A stretch of DNA of 64,000 nt from Leguminivora glycinivorella (taxonomy: Eukaryota > Arthropoda > Insecta > Lepidoptera > Tortricidae). Each line of letters opens with the position of its first letter. The stretch's first letter is position 1. A program made the position numbers and the translations under genes. The stretch is from positions 19,090,956 through 19,154,955 of the forward strand of contig NC_062973.1 of assembly GCF_023078275.1 (NCBI RefSeq), in the 5' to 3' direction. The notes under the pieces are model-generated. The model was not told the origin of the DNA. It saw only the letters and a program-made list of their open reading frames with translations, and searched no databases. Shown here piece by piece: positions 46,150 through 58,500 of the stretch.

Positions 46150-46279
46150 TGTACAGTCAACAACACAGCTGTGAACACAGACAAAAATATGTACACAGAA
46201 ATTTATTGCCTGTACATTAAGGTGTGTATACATATTTTTGGCACTTTGTCTGTATTCTCAGCTTTGTTGTTGACTGAAC
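46150..46279. mobile_element. MITE with ~55-bp imperfect TIRs
   Basis: The arm tacagtcaacaacacagctg, cagacaaaaatatgtacaca is inverted at gtgtgtatacatatttttgg, ctcagctttgttgttgactg. Confidence 0.75.
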
Positions 46280-48043
46280 TTATACCAATGAGATTGATAA
46301 TAAATTACTGTTGAGAATTATAAATTATTGTAGTTTGAAAAAAAAATAGTCCCGTTATCTCCTTCGTATTCTTTTTATTTTATCTTCAATATTTTTTTTG
46401 TTAGTTTCTTTAAAACTCCGCTCTCATTGAAAATTATGAACTGGACTTTTTCTTTTTCGCAAGTATAATGCAAAATCAAGGATGATGAAGACGTCTAAAA
46501 CAACGCACGTGTATGTAACATAATATTAAGAACAAATCCTCGTCAACATCTTATATGATGACTTAGTAGCGTTAGCTAACTTGAAAACTTTGTTGCCCTA
46601 CTTACAAACTACTCTCCTACTCCTTAGTTACTTTCTTTATGAAAGTCGTTGCCTGTAGGCGTATAATATTTGTGAGACGCCAGAATATTATCGCAAATGC
46701 GGGTTACTGAGATAGTTATGTTACGTTTGAGTGTACAAGTTTTTATTGATTAATCAGTACATACAGAAGCATAAATACACACAAACGTTACACATAAACG
46801 CACACACATGAAATGATTGTCATGCAAGTCGTATAATTGCCTACGCTCCGTCGCTAACGAAAGGCAACTTTCACTGTCGCGTAAAATGAAAAATTCTTAA
46901 AGAGAAACAAAGCCTTTCGATATCGAAGCGCAAAGGATTGTCCTCTTGTCTAGGCACCCTGAACGAACATACCTTAAGATCTTAAAATTTAATAAACAGA
47001 TAGGATTTATAACAACCTCTGCGACGCAACATTCAAGGGGAAACCAGCCTCTGGTAATAAGCCCACAATATCATCACAATCCCTTTTGAGCCTTTCAACT
47101 TTACCGGCAAAGGGTGCTTATATTAATATTTTTCTGACACAAGAAAAAAATGAGAAAGCCAATTCCAAGGCGCGCAAACAAACCACCCAAGTACTTGTCC
47201 CAGACTTAGATTCTTTAACTTTTTTGACACTTGTTACCCTTCAGCTTGCCTTAGATTCAATGGGTCCCCGGATAGGATCTAAATTACGCTGTTGCAATAC
47301 ACTTCTGAGATTAAAAGGGTGTCTGGCGCCCGAAGCGTGTACTTTCGCTAATGCTTGCACTGCACAGATCAATACAACAAGATGGCCCTTACAGGGCGAC
47401 TCGCGGTCACCAAGCATACGACAAATCAGGTTTATAAAAGTTTGAACGCGTGCGACACCGATCAGTAGCGCCCAAGTATACGACCCGCTAACAGTGTCCG
47501 TGTCCGCTCGGGAAAAAATCTTAAATAATCAATTTTGGTTGCAAACAATGGTCTCTTACAGCATATAGTGGTGTGGCAAGTCTTCTAACACTTCTACATG
47601 TAAAAAAGATGGAACAACATTCCACAGTTAAGTCAAATTAATTATTTTGTTGAATATTGTTTATTGTCCGCGGAGTTCATTTATACTGGTCAATATGGTT
47701 GTGCTGAGCGGCGCCGAGGCGCGTCCATCCCTCTTTACCGAGTTAAAAATGTGATATGCTATCCCTTTCACGTAAACGACTAGGCATGGGGCCATGTTAG
47801 TTTATGTCTGTTGCGGGAACTTCGTACTGCCGTTCGTACAATGTGCTACCATTTTATGAAATATAAAAGAAAGCAGATTTGTAATAGTGAATAATTATCT
47901 AGAATCTGTAGAGTCTGTAGTGGTATTTAGTTCATTGATTAGTTTAGAATATTTAGTTGGTTATTTAACTTAGTAAACGTAAGTAAAAATGCACAGTTTA
48001 GTTATTAGTTACTAGAATGATTTTTATTGAGATGCTATCACAA
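46280..48043. other. Unannotated interval
   Basis: A 119-codon open stretch (47086-47445, +) has no recognisable domain, no upstream gene context and no splice evidence I can judge. I leave it uncalled. Confidence 0.35.
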
Positions 48044-48044
48044 T

Positions 48045-48205
48045 TATCATCCTCCTTGCGTTATCCCGGCATCGGCATTCGCCACGGCTCGTGGGAGCCT
48101 GGGGTCCGCTTTGGAAACTACTACCAAGATTTGGCATAGGCACTAGTTTTATGAAAGCGACTGCCATCTGACCTTCCAACCCGAAGGGTAACTAGGCCTT
48201 ATTAT
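48045..48205 (-). mobile_element. tRNA-derived SINE (family B), 3' half
   Basis: It shares gccacggctcgtgggagcct, ggggtccgctttg, gcgactgccatctgaccttc and aagggtaactaggccttatt with the copy at 14906-15234. The tRNA-like head is missing. Confidence 0.8.
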
Positions 48206-48754
48206 AATTTAATTATAATATTATAATTTGTTGCAAAACAAATTCACCACAGTACTGGTACCGGTACCATTGTCTATAATAGACATGTCCCATTCCCATC
48301 CCTACTGCTAATCATAAAGGCGCGCCATTATTTGAAACGACCAATGGCAGCACCGTGCGCGCCCGCCTCACCCCGCAAGGATTGGTGATTTGCGTCTCGA
48401 ACAATATCGCTTGCATTTGGCTTCTAGTGGGGTGTTCTGTGTTGCACTGTGATGGAAAAACGCGCGAAAAGCAAAATTAAGATTTTATTTAAGATGTTAT
48501 CGGTGTTTTCACCGTACCTCTTCCACCACGTAACTATTATCTACAAAAATAGTACCTACATATTATTCTTTTTGTTTTTTATTGTAGAATAAGGTCCCCG
48601 GCATAAATAAGTGATAATTTCTGGGTACGTCGCAAAATGTCGAAAATCAAATGTCCGAAGTACGAAATTCCGAAAGACATTATATCGAAAATCAAAATTG
48701 CTAATGTACGAAATTCCTACAGATGCATGTTCTATGGTTAATTGCCTTATTTTT

Positions 48755-49550
48755 AACCGACTTCAAAAAAGGAGGAGGTTCTCAATTCGACTGAATGTTT
48801 TTTTTTTTTTATTTTTTTTTGTATGTATGTTACTCGATATCTCCGAGAATCGTGGACCGATTTTCAAAATTTTTTTTTGATCGAACCGGTATAACCCCGA
48901 GATGGTCCCATTGGCACCAAGTCAGGGTCTGATGATGGGATCCTGGAGAAATCGAGGGAACTCTTCAAATGTTATAGGCACATGTAATGTTTTTAGTCTA
49001 TTTTTCAAAGGTACACCAGTATTTACGTCTGATGGTAATAATTTTATGTGGCTGAGCTGATGATGGAAGGTCAACTCCTCAATGGTTAGGAGTTAAAGGA
49101 TAATTCTTTCACTACTGTACATGTATTCGGACTGATACATATAATATCACTAGGAACCACTAAAAATCAACAAATAAATAAACTTTTTAACAAAAAATAA
49201 AACCGCCTTCAAAAATAAGCGCGTTACAAAACACGGAGAAACTAAAAAGCCAAAAATAATAAACCTTTCAATTCAGATTTCTTATCGTATTGCAATAAGC
49301 TAAACATCCAAATTATAAACAAATCAATTATTTTTGGAGTCGGTACCAGCCTGTGTATGGTTGGGTGGGGCAAACAGGCAATAGCAAGGCGACGAACAGG
49401 TCTGGTACCGACTACAAAAATAATTGATTTGTTTATAATTTGGATGTTTAGCTTATTGCAATACGATAAGAAATCTGAATTGAAAGGTTTATTATTTTTG
49501 GCTTTTTAGTTTCTCCGTGTTTTGTAACGCGCTTATTTTTGAAGGCGGTT
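48755..49550 (-). mobile_element. ~800-bp element with subterminal long hairpin (family F), copy 2
   Basis: The start aaccgacttcaaaaaaggag and end tttttgaaggcggtt mirror copy 1 at 29104-29897 in opposite orientation. The hairpin lies at 49190-49550, with the arms gcttattgcaatacgataag and its complement. It is inserted inside the composite at 48598-50725. Confidence 0.85.
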
Positions 49551-49840
49551 TTATTTTTTTAGAACGCCGAAAGGACAATACTGCTAATGTACGAAAATAC
49601 TATCAACATTTTTCCTACGTTTAGCTGGCCTAAGTTTAACATTTATTAATTACGAAATTTCGAAAGATGTTTGCGGATGCTGTTTACCTTTATAAAGACA
49701 TTCAAGCTTGTTGTGTCGTATAGGAAACTATTACAGAACCCTGCAAGTTCCCACACTGAACATGAAATAGATATGGTAATTCGGATCGAAAAATAATCAT
49801 TAGAATTTTTGAAAGTAGCAATTTTAAGAACTAGATATAT

Positions 49841-50423
49841 CGAAATAAAACTATGGAAACGGATTAAATCGCGTATAATTAATTTAAAATACATCCCGAC
49901 GTTTCGAACTCTTTACAGCGTTCGTGGTCAACGGGTGACTGAGGAAAAATTAAAATGTGCAAAAGCTACCCACTTACAAGAAATATCCCGGTATAATATA
50001 CCGGCTTGGGATCCAGTAGTACATCTGATAATGGAACAAGCACGACGAAGGCTGTGAGGCATTTGTGTTGTATGGTGTTGGACATTTGCAGTTTGTTTCT
50101 TTGTCAATTTTGTGTAGATTAATTGGTTAATTATTTTTTTAACAGAGTAATGGTAAAATTTTTTGAATATTGTATAACTGGCTTTATTATTAGTGTGTGA
50201 ACCTGCCTTAGAAATCTATATTATTTGTGGTCATGGTTCGTTAATATTTCTTGTAAGTGGGTAGCTTTTGCACATTTTAATTTTTCCTCAGTCACCCGTT
50301 GACCACGAACGCTGTAAAGAGTTCGAAACGTCGGGATGTATTTTAAATTCATTATACGCGATTTAATCCGTTTCCATAGTTTTATTTCATGAGTAACTAT
50401 CGCGGTAACCGAAGACAATATTA
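49841..50423. mobile_element. Inverted pair of Penelope-type terminal repeats
   Basis: The segment 49841-50010 (ataaaactatggaaacggat ... gctacccacttacaagaaat) is repeated in reverse complement at 50243-50423 with few changes. The ~230-bp spacer is AT-rich, includes taatataccggcttgggatc, and lacks a recognisable endonuclease. This is the same inverted terminal layout seen around the GIY-YIG remnant at 22.7 kb. Confidence 0.65.
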
Positions 50424-51068
50424 GATATATCGACTTTCGAATTATTGGTGTAAGGCATTTTGGACAAAGGAATATTGACTTTCGAAAATGAGATCGTTCG
50501 ATTGAAAGTGTAGTAGGACATGCATTTGTAGGAATTTCGTACATTAGCAATTTTGATTTTCGATATCATGTCTTTCAGAATTTCATATTTCGGACATTTG
50601 ATTTTTGACATTTTGCTACGTACCGTAATTTCTGTAACTTGTCGCTTTTAATCATTTGACAACCTCGTATGACATTTCTGACAAGAGTTTAATGTGACAA
50701 GGTCATCATCACTTATTTATGCCGGTGACTGTAGCAACGTAATAGATAGAACTTATAGACTTTGAAAAATTATACTTACACAATGCCATATTCATTGCCT
50801 TTTTGTCAAGTAGGTATTTATAAGAAAGAGTTAACTATGCCTTGAACTCTTCAATATTAAATTCAAATAACAGTTTTAAACACCCAAGTAAAATATTTTG
50901 ACGAAATTCCTTTGAAATATCTGGAAGTTGTATTTGAAATTGTTAATGTTCATTGAACAAAATAAATTGGGTGAAGTTGGTAGATAAAAGGGATTTTCTT
51001 GTGAGGAACATCTAAGATGTTAGGCAATGCGAAAGTTTGTAACTAAATATTTGCGGATAAAGTGAACT

Positions 51069-51204
51069 GGGTACGTATGGCACAAACGCTCACAAAACGA
51101 AACGCTCGTAGATATCTATCTCTATTGCTCTTGCTCATTGGCGTGACAGAGCCAGACTACCTTTCGCGGCGTTTTGTTTTCGTTTCGCGTCGCAGAAATG
51201 CCAC
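51069..51204. mobile_element. MITE family D, copy 3
   Basis: It contains gggtacgtatggcacaaacg, ctcttgctcattggcgtgac, gacagagccagactaccttt and cgtttcgcgtcgcagaaatg. It ends at 'aatgcca' without the final 'ttcggctac'. Confidence 0.7.
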
Positions 51205-51451
51205 TGAAACTATGAAATCGCGTATGCAATCACCAATAATTTTGAAGAACTCACTGACTATCAGTCCACCTGACGGCAATGGATTATTATTTCTTTGGTT
51301 TGGTGCTCGGTTTCATTTTAATAGTCACACTGTTGCCGTCCGGTGCAAGTATGGGCCTCTTTAATTAGGGATATAAATATTCAATATGCTACCATTGTAG
51401 CGTAATGACGATTTATGATATGTTCATTTATTCGCTAACAATAGTTATTTG

Positions 51452-51870
51452 TTATACAAGGGGGCAAAGTTGTATTTTAACGCCGAGTGTGGAGTTGAAA
51501 AACGAGCAAGTGAAAGGATTCTATAGTTGAACCACGAGCGAAGCGAGTGGTTCGTGATTAGAATCCTGAACTTGCGAGTTTTTTACCACACGAGAAGTAA
51601 AATACATTTGCACCCGAGTGTAACACAAAACTTTTCCCCTCACTATAGCGAGGAAACTACAACGCAAAAAATGCGTTTATCACCTCTTCCAGTAGTTCTA
51701 CAGGTGGTAAATCATCTTTATTACTAGATTCACCTACTTTTATAAATTTTAAAGCAGTTAATTTGACTTTATTCAAGGTCAAAATACTTTACCCACTAAT
51801 GGATAAAATGCATTTTTACCCGCTGGTATTAAAGGACAAAACACGTGTTTCCGAGCTAGTGAGGGGAAAA
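51452..51870 (-). mobile_element. Dispersed element family E, copy 2
   Basis: It is the reverse complement of 45520-45937 across its length, from acaagggggcaaagttgtat to cgagctagtgaggggaaaa. Differences are scattered substitutions and short indels. Confidence 0.8.
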
Positions 51871-52540
51871 ATATTTTACAGCTGCCCCTTGCAATGAACA
51901 AAAACAATGGTTATAATAAAAACAATGGTAAAATTTAAATACTTCCCACAGTTGTTGAAAGAGATAATTTAACATTATGATATTACAGCTAGCGCAGAAC
52001 AAACACGTCTGGGACAGATGTTTTCTTAAATCAAACTGTAATGAAGAGGGCTACAGAGTACACAGAATGGCCCTCAGGCAAATGAAATTCGTTCGCTGAC
52101 ATCAGCCACGTAGAAAATGTATTGCCGTCATAATATTAAGATGAAAGGGGGCTGGCCCGTAGCCGGCTGTTTTTCGTACAAATAGACCTCATTTTCCTCT
52201 TTGCATATTGACATTGTTGAAAATAACTGTGATGTTCTTACTAATTTCAATCATAGTTATGATCCGATATGATTTTTTTATTAAAGAAAATGGATCGAAA
52301 AAATTAATTTTTTTAATTAATAATTAATAATTTAAAATGAATTTATTTATATAATTAATTTATTAATTTTAAAATGGTCCAAGGTCCTCAATAATTATAT
52401 TCATATTAATATTCATAATTATTATTTATTCACAATATTTACAATATTACATGTCATTTTTACATTTTGAAATCAGTAGCATTTACATTACATATTGTGA
52501 ATGCAATAACAAAATTATCTCTTAATACTCTTTTATTTTA
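51871..52540. other. AT-rich interval before the Helitron
   Basis: Nothing recognised. The last 250 bp are very AT-rich (ttaattaataattaataatt) and precede the inferred Helitron start. Confidence 0.4.
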
Positions 52541-52574
52541 TATATCTTATACTATTAAACGAGCAATTCTTGTA

Positions 52575-52577
52575 TAT

Positions 52578-52616
<39 letters not shown>

Positions 52617-52618
52617 TA
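52575..52618. repeat. (TTTA)n microsatellite inside the Helitron 5' end
   Basis: About ten tandem ttta units begin ~30 bp after the inferred 5' terminus. Confidence 0.9.
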
Positions 52619-52754
52619 TAAACCGACGATCTCGGAAACCGCTCTAACGATTTCGCTGAAATTTGTTATTTGGGGGTTTTCGGGGGTGAAAAATCGATCT
52701 AACTTATCCTTAGGTCCCGGAAAACGCGAATTTTCGAGTTTTCATGTGTTTTTC

Positions 52755-55245
52755 TTCGCGCGCCATCTCGTGTGCAGTAGTTGTATTGTTAAGACAGAAT
52801 TCTTTCGGTCGATGTAAGTACTATTTATTATAAAGACTAGATGGCGACACAGATCAAGGCCTCGTATACGAAACAACAAACATTAAGTAACTTACAATTC
52901 ACGGGCGAGGTGTTATAATTTTTTCAAGTCATTTCATATTAATGAAAAGAATACTTAACACGAATAGAAAAATTCACTATTTGAGCTTTTGCTGTAAAAC
53001 GCGCGCCATCTCGTGTGGAGTAGTTGTGTTGTTAAGGCAAAATTCTTTCGCTCAAACTAGATGGCGACACAGGTCAAGGATACGAAACAACAAACATTGA
53101 CTAACTTATAGATCTTATGATTCGCGGGTGACAAAACTTACGTATTCATTAAGTGTTTTAATTATTATTACGAATTTTAAGCTTCTTCCTTTATCTCAGT
53201 TCTATTTTAAAACTCAATACTTTAAAAACAGAAGTGCTATTACATTCTAGAATTATCCGGAAATAATAGGCACAATACCGCCATCTCTATTTGAGCTTTT
53301 GTGGTGAATCGCGCGCCATCTCGTGTGGAGTAGTAGTACTATTTATGATAAAACTAGATGGCGACACAGGTCAAGGATACGAAGCACAAACATTGACTAA
53401 CTTATAGATCTTATGATTCGCGGGTGACAAAACTTACGTATTCATTAAGTGTTTTAATTATTATTACGAATTTTAAGCTTCTTCCTTTATCTCAGTTCTA
53501 TTTTAAAACTCAATACTTTAAAAACAGAAGTGCTATTACATTCTAGAATTATCCGGAAATAATAGGCACAATACCGCCATCTCTATTTGAGCTTTTGTGG
53601 TGAATCGCGCGCCATCTCGTGTGGAGTAGTAGTACTATTTATGATAAAACTAGATGGCGACACAGGTCAAGGATACGAAGCACAAACATTGACTAACTTA
53701 TAGATCTTATGATTCGCGGGTGACAAAACTTACGTATTCATTAAGTGTTTTAATTATTATTACGAATTTTAAGCTTCTTCCTTTATCTCAGTTCTATTTT
53801 AAAACTCAATACTTTAAAAACAGAAGTGCTATTACATTCTAGAATTATCCGGAAATAATAGGCACAATACCGCCATCTCTATTTGAGCTTTTGTGGTGAA
53901 TCGCGCGCCATCTCGTGTGGAGTAGTAGTACTATTTATGATAAAACTAGATGGCGACACAGGTCAAGGATACGAAGCACAAACATTGACTAACTTATAGA
54001 TCTTATGATTCGCGGGTGACAAAACTTACGTATTCATTAAGTGTTTTAATTATTATTACGAATTTTAAGCTTCTTCCTTTATCTCAGTTCTATTTTAAAA
54101 CTCAATACTTTAAAAACAGAAGTGCTATTACATTCTAGAATTATCCGGAAATAATAGGCACAATACCGCCATCTCTATTTGAGCTTTTATGATGAATCGC
54201 GCGCCATCTCGTGTGGAGTAGTAGTACTATTTATGATAAAACTAGATGGCGACACAGGTCAAGGATACGAAGCAACAAACATTGACTAACTTATAGATCT
54301 TATGATTCGCGGGTGACAAAACTTACGTATTCATTAACACGAATAGAAAAATTCACTATTTGAGCTTTTGCTGTAAAACGCGCGCCATCTCGTGTGGAGT
54401 AGTTGTGTTGTTAAGGCAAAATTCTTTCGCTCAAACTAGATGGCGACACAGGTCAAGGATACGAAACAACAAACATTGACTAACTTATAGATCTTATGAT
54501 TCGCGGGTGACAAAACTTACGTATTCATTAAGTGTTTTAATTATTATTACGAATTTTAAGCTTCTTCCTTTATCTCAGTTCTATTTTAAAACTCAATACT
54601 TTAAAAACAGAAGTGCTATTACATTCTAGAATTATCCGGAAATAATAGGCACAATACCGCCATCTCTATTTGAGCTTTTGTGGTGAATCGCGCGCCATCT
54701 CGTGTGGAGTAGTAGTACTATTTATGATAAAACTAGATGGCGACACAGGTCAAGGATACGAAGCACAAACATTGACTAACTTATAGATCTTATGATTCGC
54801 GGGTGACAAAACTTACGTATTCATTAAGTGTTTTAATTATTATTACGAATTTTAAGCTTCTTCCTTTATCTCAGTTCTATTTTAAAACTCAATACTTTAA
54901 AAACAGAAGTGCTATTACATTCTAGAATTATCCGGAAATAATAGGCACAATACCGCCATCTCTATTTGAGCTTTTGTGGTGAATCGCGCGCCATCTCGTG
55001 TGGAGTAGTAGTACTATTTATGATAAAACTAGATGGCGACACAGGTCAAGGATACGAAGCAACAAACATTGACTAACTTATAGATCTTATGATTCGCGGG
55101 TGACAAAACTTACGTATTCATTAAGTGTTTTAATTATTATTACGAATTTTAAGCTTCTTCCGTTATCTCAGTACTATTTTAAAACTAAATACTTCAAACA
55201 GAACATTCTAGAATTATCCGGAACTAATAGGCACATACCGCCATC
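52755..55245 (+). repeat. 296-bp satellite array in the Helitron 5' region
   Basis: The word atggcgacacagg(tc) marks the units at 53061, 53358, 53654, 53950, 54246, 54440, 54737 and 55033, with a related atggcgacacagatc at 52841. Spacings are 220, 297, 296, 296, 296, 194, 297 and 296 bp. The 296-bp units look almost identical. The 220-bp and 194-bp units share the variant aacacgaatagaaaaattca, so they are one subtype. Each unit carries three GCCAT cores: ccgccatctct, gcgccatctcg and, inverted, agatggcgac. There is no open frame. Confidence 0.95.
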
Positions 55246-55581
55246 TGTTAATTGTAATCCGTACTAGCAAGTAATGTTATTATTACAACTACAAACAAAT
55301 AAACACAGTATTTAAATGATAATGCAAACATATAAGTCGTCGTCGATAAATTGTTTGCTGTGCTGTAAAATAATAATTACGAATTTTAATAATTTCAAGT
55401 AAACAGTTAAACTAAACACTGTGTTTAATTAAAAGCAAGTATAACAATTGACTACACTCTCTAACTAATCAATCAACGTGTTGCATAACATAATAACATG
55501 TTGGTAACGTGTGACAATTTTGTACATGAATGTTGAAAATGTTAAAATACGTGTTGTAGACCAAGAAAATAGTATTTTAAA
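55246..55581 (+). promoter_or_regulatory. Leader between satellite array and Helitron gene
   Basis: This AT-rich segment of about 335 bp separates the array from the first Met codon. Any promoter for the Helitron gene should lie here or in the array. No clear TATA or initiator can be assigned by eye. Confidence 0.3.
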
Positions 55582-58500
55582 ATGTGTATTTGTTACATTC
55601 GTCCACACCAAGACTTCGAAATGCCTCGGAAACCTGCGAGAAAATTATTTAACTTCAACTCACGCAATCAACCCTCATCACAAGAAAACATAGAAGAAAA
55701 ACCTCCCAACCAGGATTCTCGAACTTCACCCGGGCAAGAAACGCTATCTTTAGCTCGACCTACGCGTGCTGCAAAAGAAAAATGCACACAAAATTTATCT
55801 ATAATTATCAGTGAAGAACGATCATATGATTTAGATGTTCAACGTGAACGTAATCGCTCGCGTGCATCCCAACGTGCGGCCAATGAAAGTGCCGAACAAC
55901 GTGAACATCGACTTGAAGATATGCGGCAACGTGCATCACGACGAGTGGTCAGTGAGACCGTCGAACAACGTAACCAACGTCTCAAAGATATGCGGCAGCG
56001 TGTGTCTCAACGTGTAGCCAATGAGAGCGTCGTACAACGTGAGCGACGTCTCGAAGATATGCGGCAACGTGTGTCACAACGTATAGCCAATGAGAGCGTC
56101 GAACAACGCGAGCAGCGTCTTCAGGATATGCGGCAGCGTGTGTCACAACGTTTAGGCAGTGAGAGCGTCGAACAACGCGAGCATCGTCTCGGTGATATGC
56201 GGCAGCGTATGTCACAACGTGTAGCTAATGAGAGCGTCGTACAACGTGAGCGACGTCTCGAAGATATGCGGCAACGTGTGTCACAACGTGTAGCCAATGA
56301 GAGCGTCGAACAACGTGAGCAACGTCTCGAAGATATGCGGCAGCGTGTGTCACAACGTTTAGGCAGTGAGAGCGTCGAACAACGCGAGCATCGTCTCGAT
56401 GATATGCGGCAGCGTATGTCACAACGTGTAGCTAATGAGAGCGACGTACAACGTGAGCAACGTCTCGAAGATATGCGGCAGCGTGTGTCACAACGTGTAG
56501 CCAATGAGAGCGTCGAACAACGCGAGCAGCGTCTCGATGATATGCGGCAGCGTATGTCACAACGTGTAGCTAATGAGAGCGTCGTACAACGTGAGCAACG
56601 TCTCGAAGATATGCGGCAGCGTGTGTCACAACGTGTAGCCAATGAGAGCGTCGAACAACGCGAGCAGCGTCTTCAGGATATGCGGCAGCGTGCGTCGCAA
56701 CGTGTGATCAATGAAAATAATGAACAATATGAGCTCCGGTTGGAAGAACAAAAACGTCGAGATAGTAGACGTCGCGCAGCCATAGAAATGAACAATTTAC
56801 CGACATATAAATGCGCCGTTAGTACGGATGTGTCATATCACGCCTTAGGACCGTTTGAAGTTTTGTGTATCCATTGTGGTGCATTGCATTTTCCCGAGGA
56901 ACGTGTTTCCAACCGCATAGATAGAAATTCTTTCGGTGACTGTTGTTTGCATGGACGAGTTTCAATGGACGCACCAAACTTTTCAAATGAATTAGTTCGT
57001 CTTTTTTTGTATCGTCACCCACTTGCGGAAGAATTTCACAGAAAAATAAGAAACATTAACTCGTCTTTTGCATTAGCATCTTTCAATGTCGAAGATGACA
57101 GAACAATAAATAGTCACGGAATTTATAGTTTTATTGTGTGTGGGCAAGTGTATCATAAGATGAATATGACGGCTCATCCAACACAAAACGATGAAGGTGT
57201 TTTTGAGCGACCGCTATACGGCCAACTATACTTTTTAGATACCGATGACGCTGTTAATGAAAGAGTTAACCACCCTCTTAATCATGGAATTAGTACCTTA
57301 CTAATGGAGATATTAGAGTGCATTATTCGAGCGCACAATTTTTATGTACAGGGATATATAATGATGCGAGAAGTAGAAGAGGAAACTAATCGGATTGCTT
57401 CTGACCAAGGGATACCTACACCGTACGTAAAGCTTTTATTTAGATTACCGGAGGAGGCTGACTATAGAAGGTATAATATACCAGCCTGTAATGAGGTTTG
57501 CGCAGTGTTTACACTTAATGCTGACCAAAGCTTCCCAGATAATGAAATGATTGTTCACCAACGTAATAAAACTATTGTCCAATTAAAAAATACCGATAAG
57601 CGAGTGGACCCATTTACTTATCCATTATTTTACCCGGCTGGTACACATGGTTATAGTCCAGATTTGCAGTTACAAATGCCATATGCTAGCCGCAGTCATT
57701 TAACTCGACTTGAGCTGGCACAATACAGACTTTCATTTCGACCCGAACTTATAAAATTCTTAGTGCAAGCGCCATCTACAGAAGGGCCTGATTTACGACA
57801 AATACCTTTTAATGCACTTCATTTCGGAGGCAAGCTATTTCAACAATATCTGGTAGACACATACATTCGTGTCGAACGTGACCGTATTCAATGGATAAAA
57901 TATAATCAAAACAAGATTCTAGCAGAACAGTATACTGGTGTAACGCATTTCATTAATACATTAGCCGAAAAAAAAAATGCCACAATCGGTGAAAAGATTA
58001 TTTTACCTTCGTCATTTCCTGGTTCGACAAGATATTACACGGAGAATTTCGAAGATGCTATGGCTATTGTTCGACGGCTTGGGTCGCCTGATTTCTTTAT
58101 TACTATGACATCGAATCCAAACTGGCCGGAAATAAAACAGGCATTGCAAATACAATTAGAGGATGGGACAACCTTGGAGCAGCTTCCACAGAACCGTCCT
58201 GACATCGTGGCACGAGTTGCTAAATTGAAATTTGACCAATTAATAGATGATTTGGATAAAAAACAAATATTTGGAAAGGTAGCGGCTTTTGTATATACCA
58301 TAGAATTTCAAAAAAGAGGCTTACCGCATATGCATTTACTTATCATTTTAACATCTGATGACAAGATTCATCAACCAGAAGAGCTCGATGACTTGATTTC
58401 AGCCGAAATACCCGGAAATCATGACTTAGAGTTAAGAGATCTCGTACTCAAATGGATGATTCACAATCCGTGTGGAGATTTAAATCCCAACGCAACTTGT

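Larger units (their letters stand above)
48598..50725. mobile_element. Composite nested transposon, ~2.1 kb
   Basis: The ends ccggcataaataagtgat and atcacttatttatgccgg are exact inverted 18-mers. Just inside, both sides carry 'caaaatgtcgaaaatcaaat gtccgaa..' type short repeats in opposite orientation (48636-48725 and 50500-50620). The centre is filled by a family F copy (48755-49550) and an inverted pair of Penelope-type terminal repeats (49841-50010 and 50243-50423). The original element is probably only about 0.6-0.8 kb. Confidence 0.75.

Noticed and set aside
47086..47445. 119-codon open stretch on the plus strand
   Set aside because: No motif or family resemblance that I can see; length is plausible by chance in 64 kb.
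50300..50340. Hammerhead ribozyme in the 'gaccacgaacgctgtaaagag ttcgaaacgtc' Penelope repeat
   Set aside because: The sequence ctgtaaa does not match CTGANGA, although GAAAC follows a short helix; too degenerate to call.
52755..55245. CRISPR-like or integron-like array
   Set aside because: The units are contiguous 296-bp satellites without unique spacers.
55982..56642. Minus-strand open frames of up to 173 codons
   Set aside because: They are shadows of the 69-bp coding repeat of the Helitron gene on the plus strand; periodicity follows the repeat.
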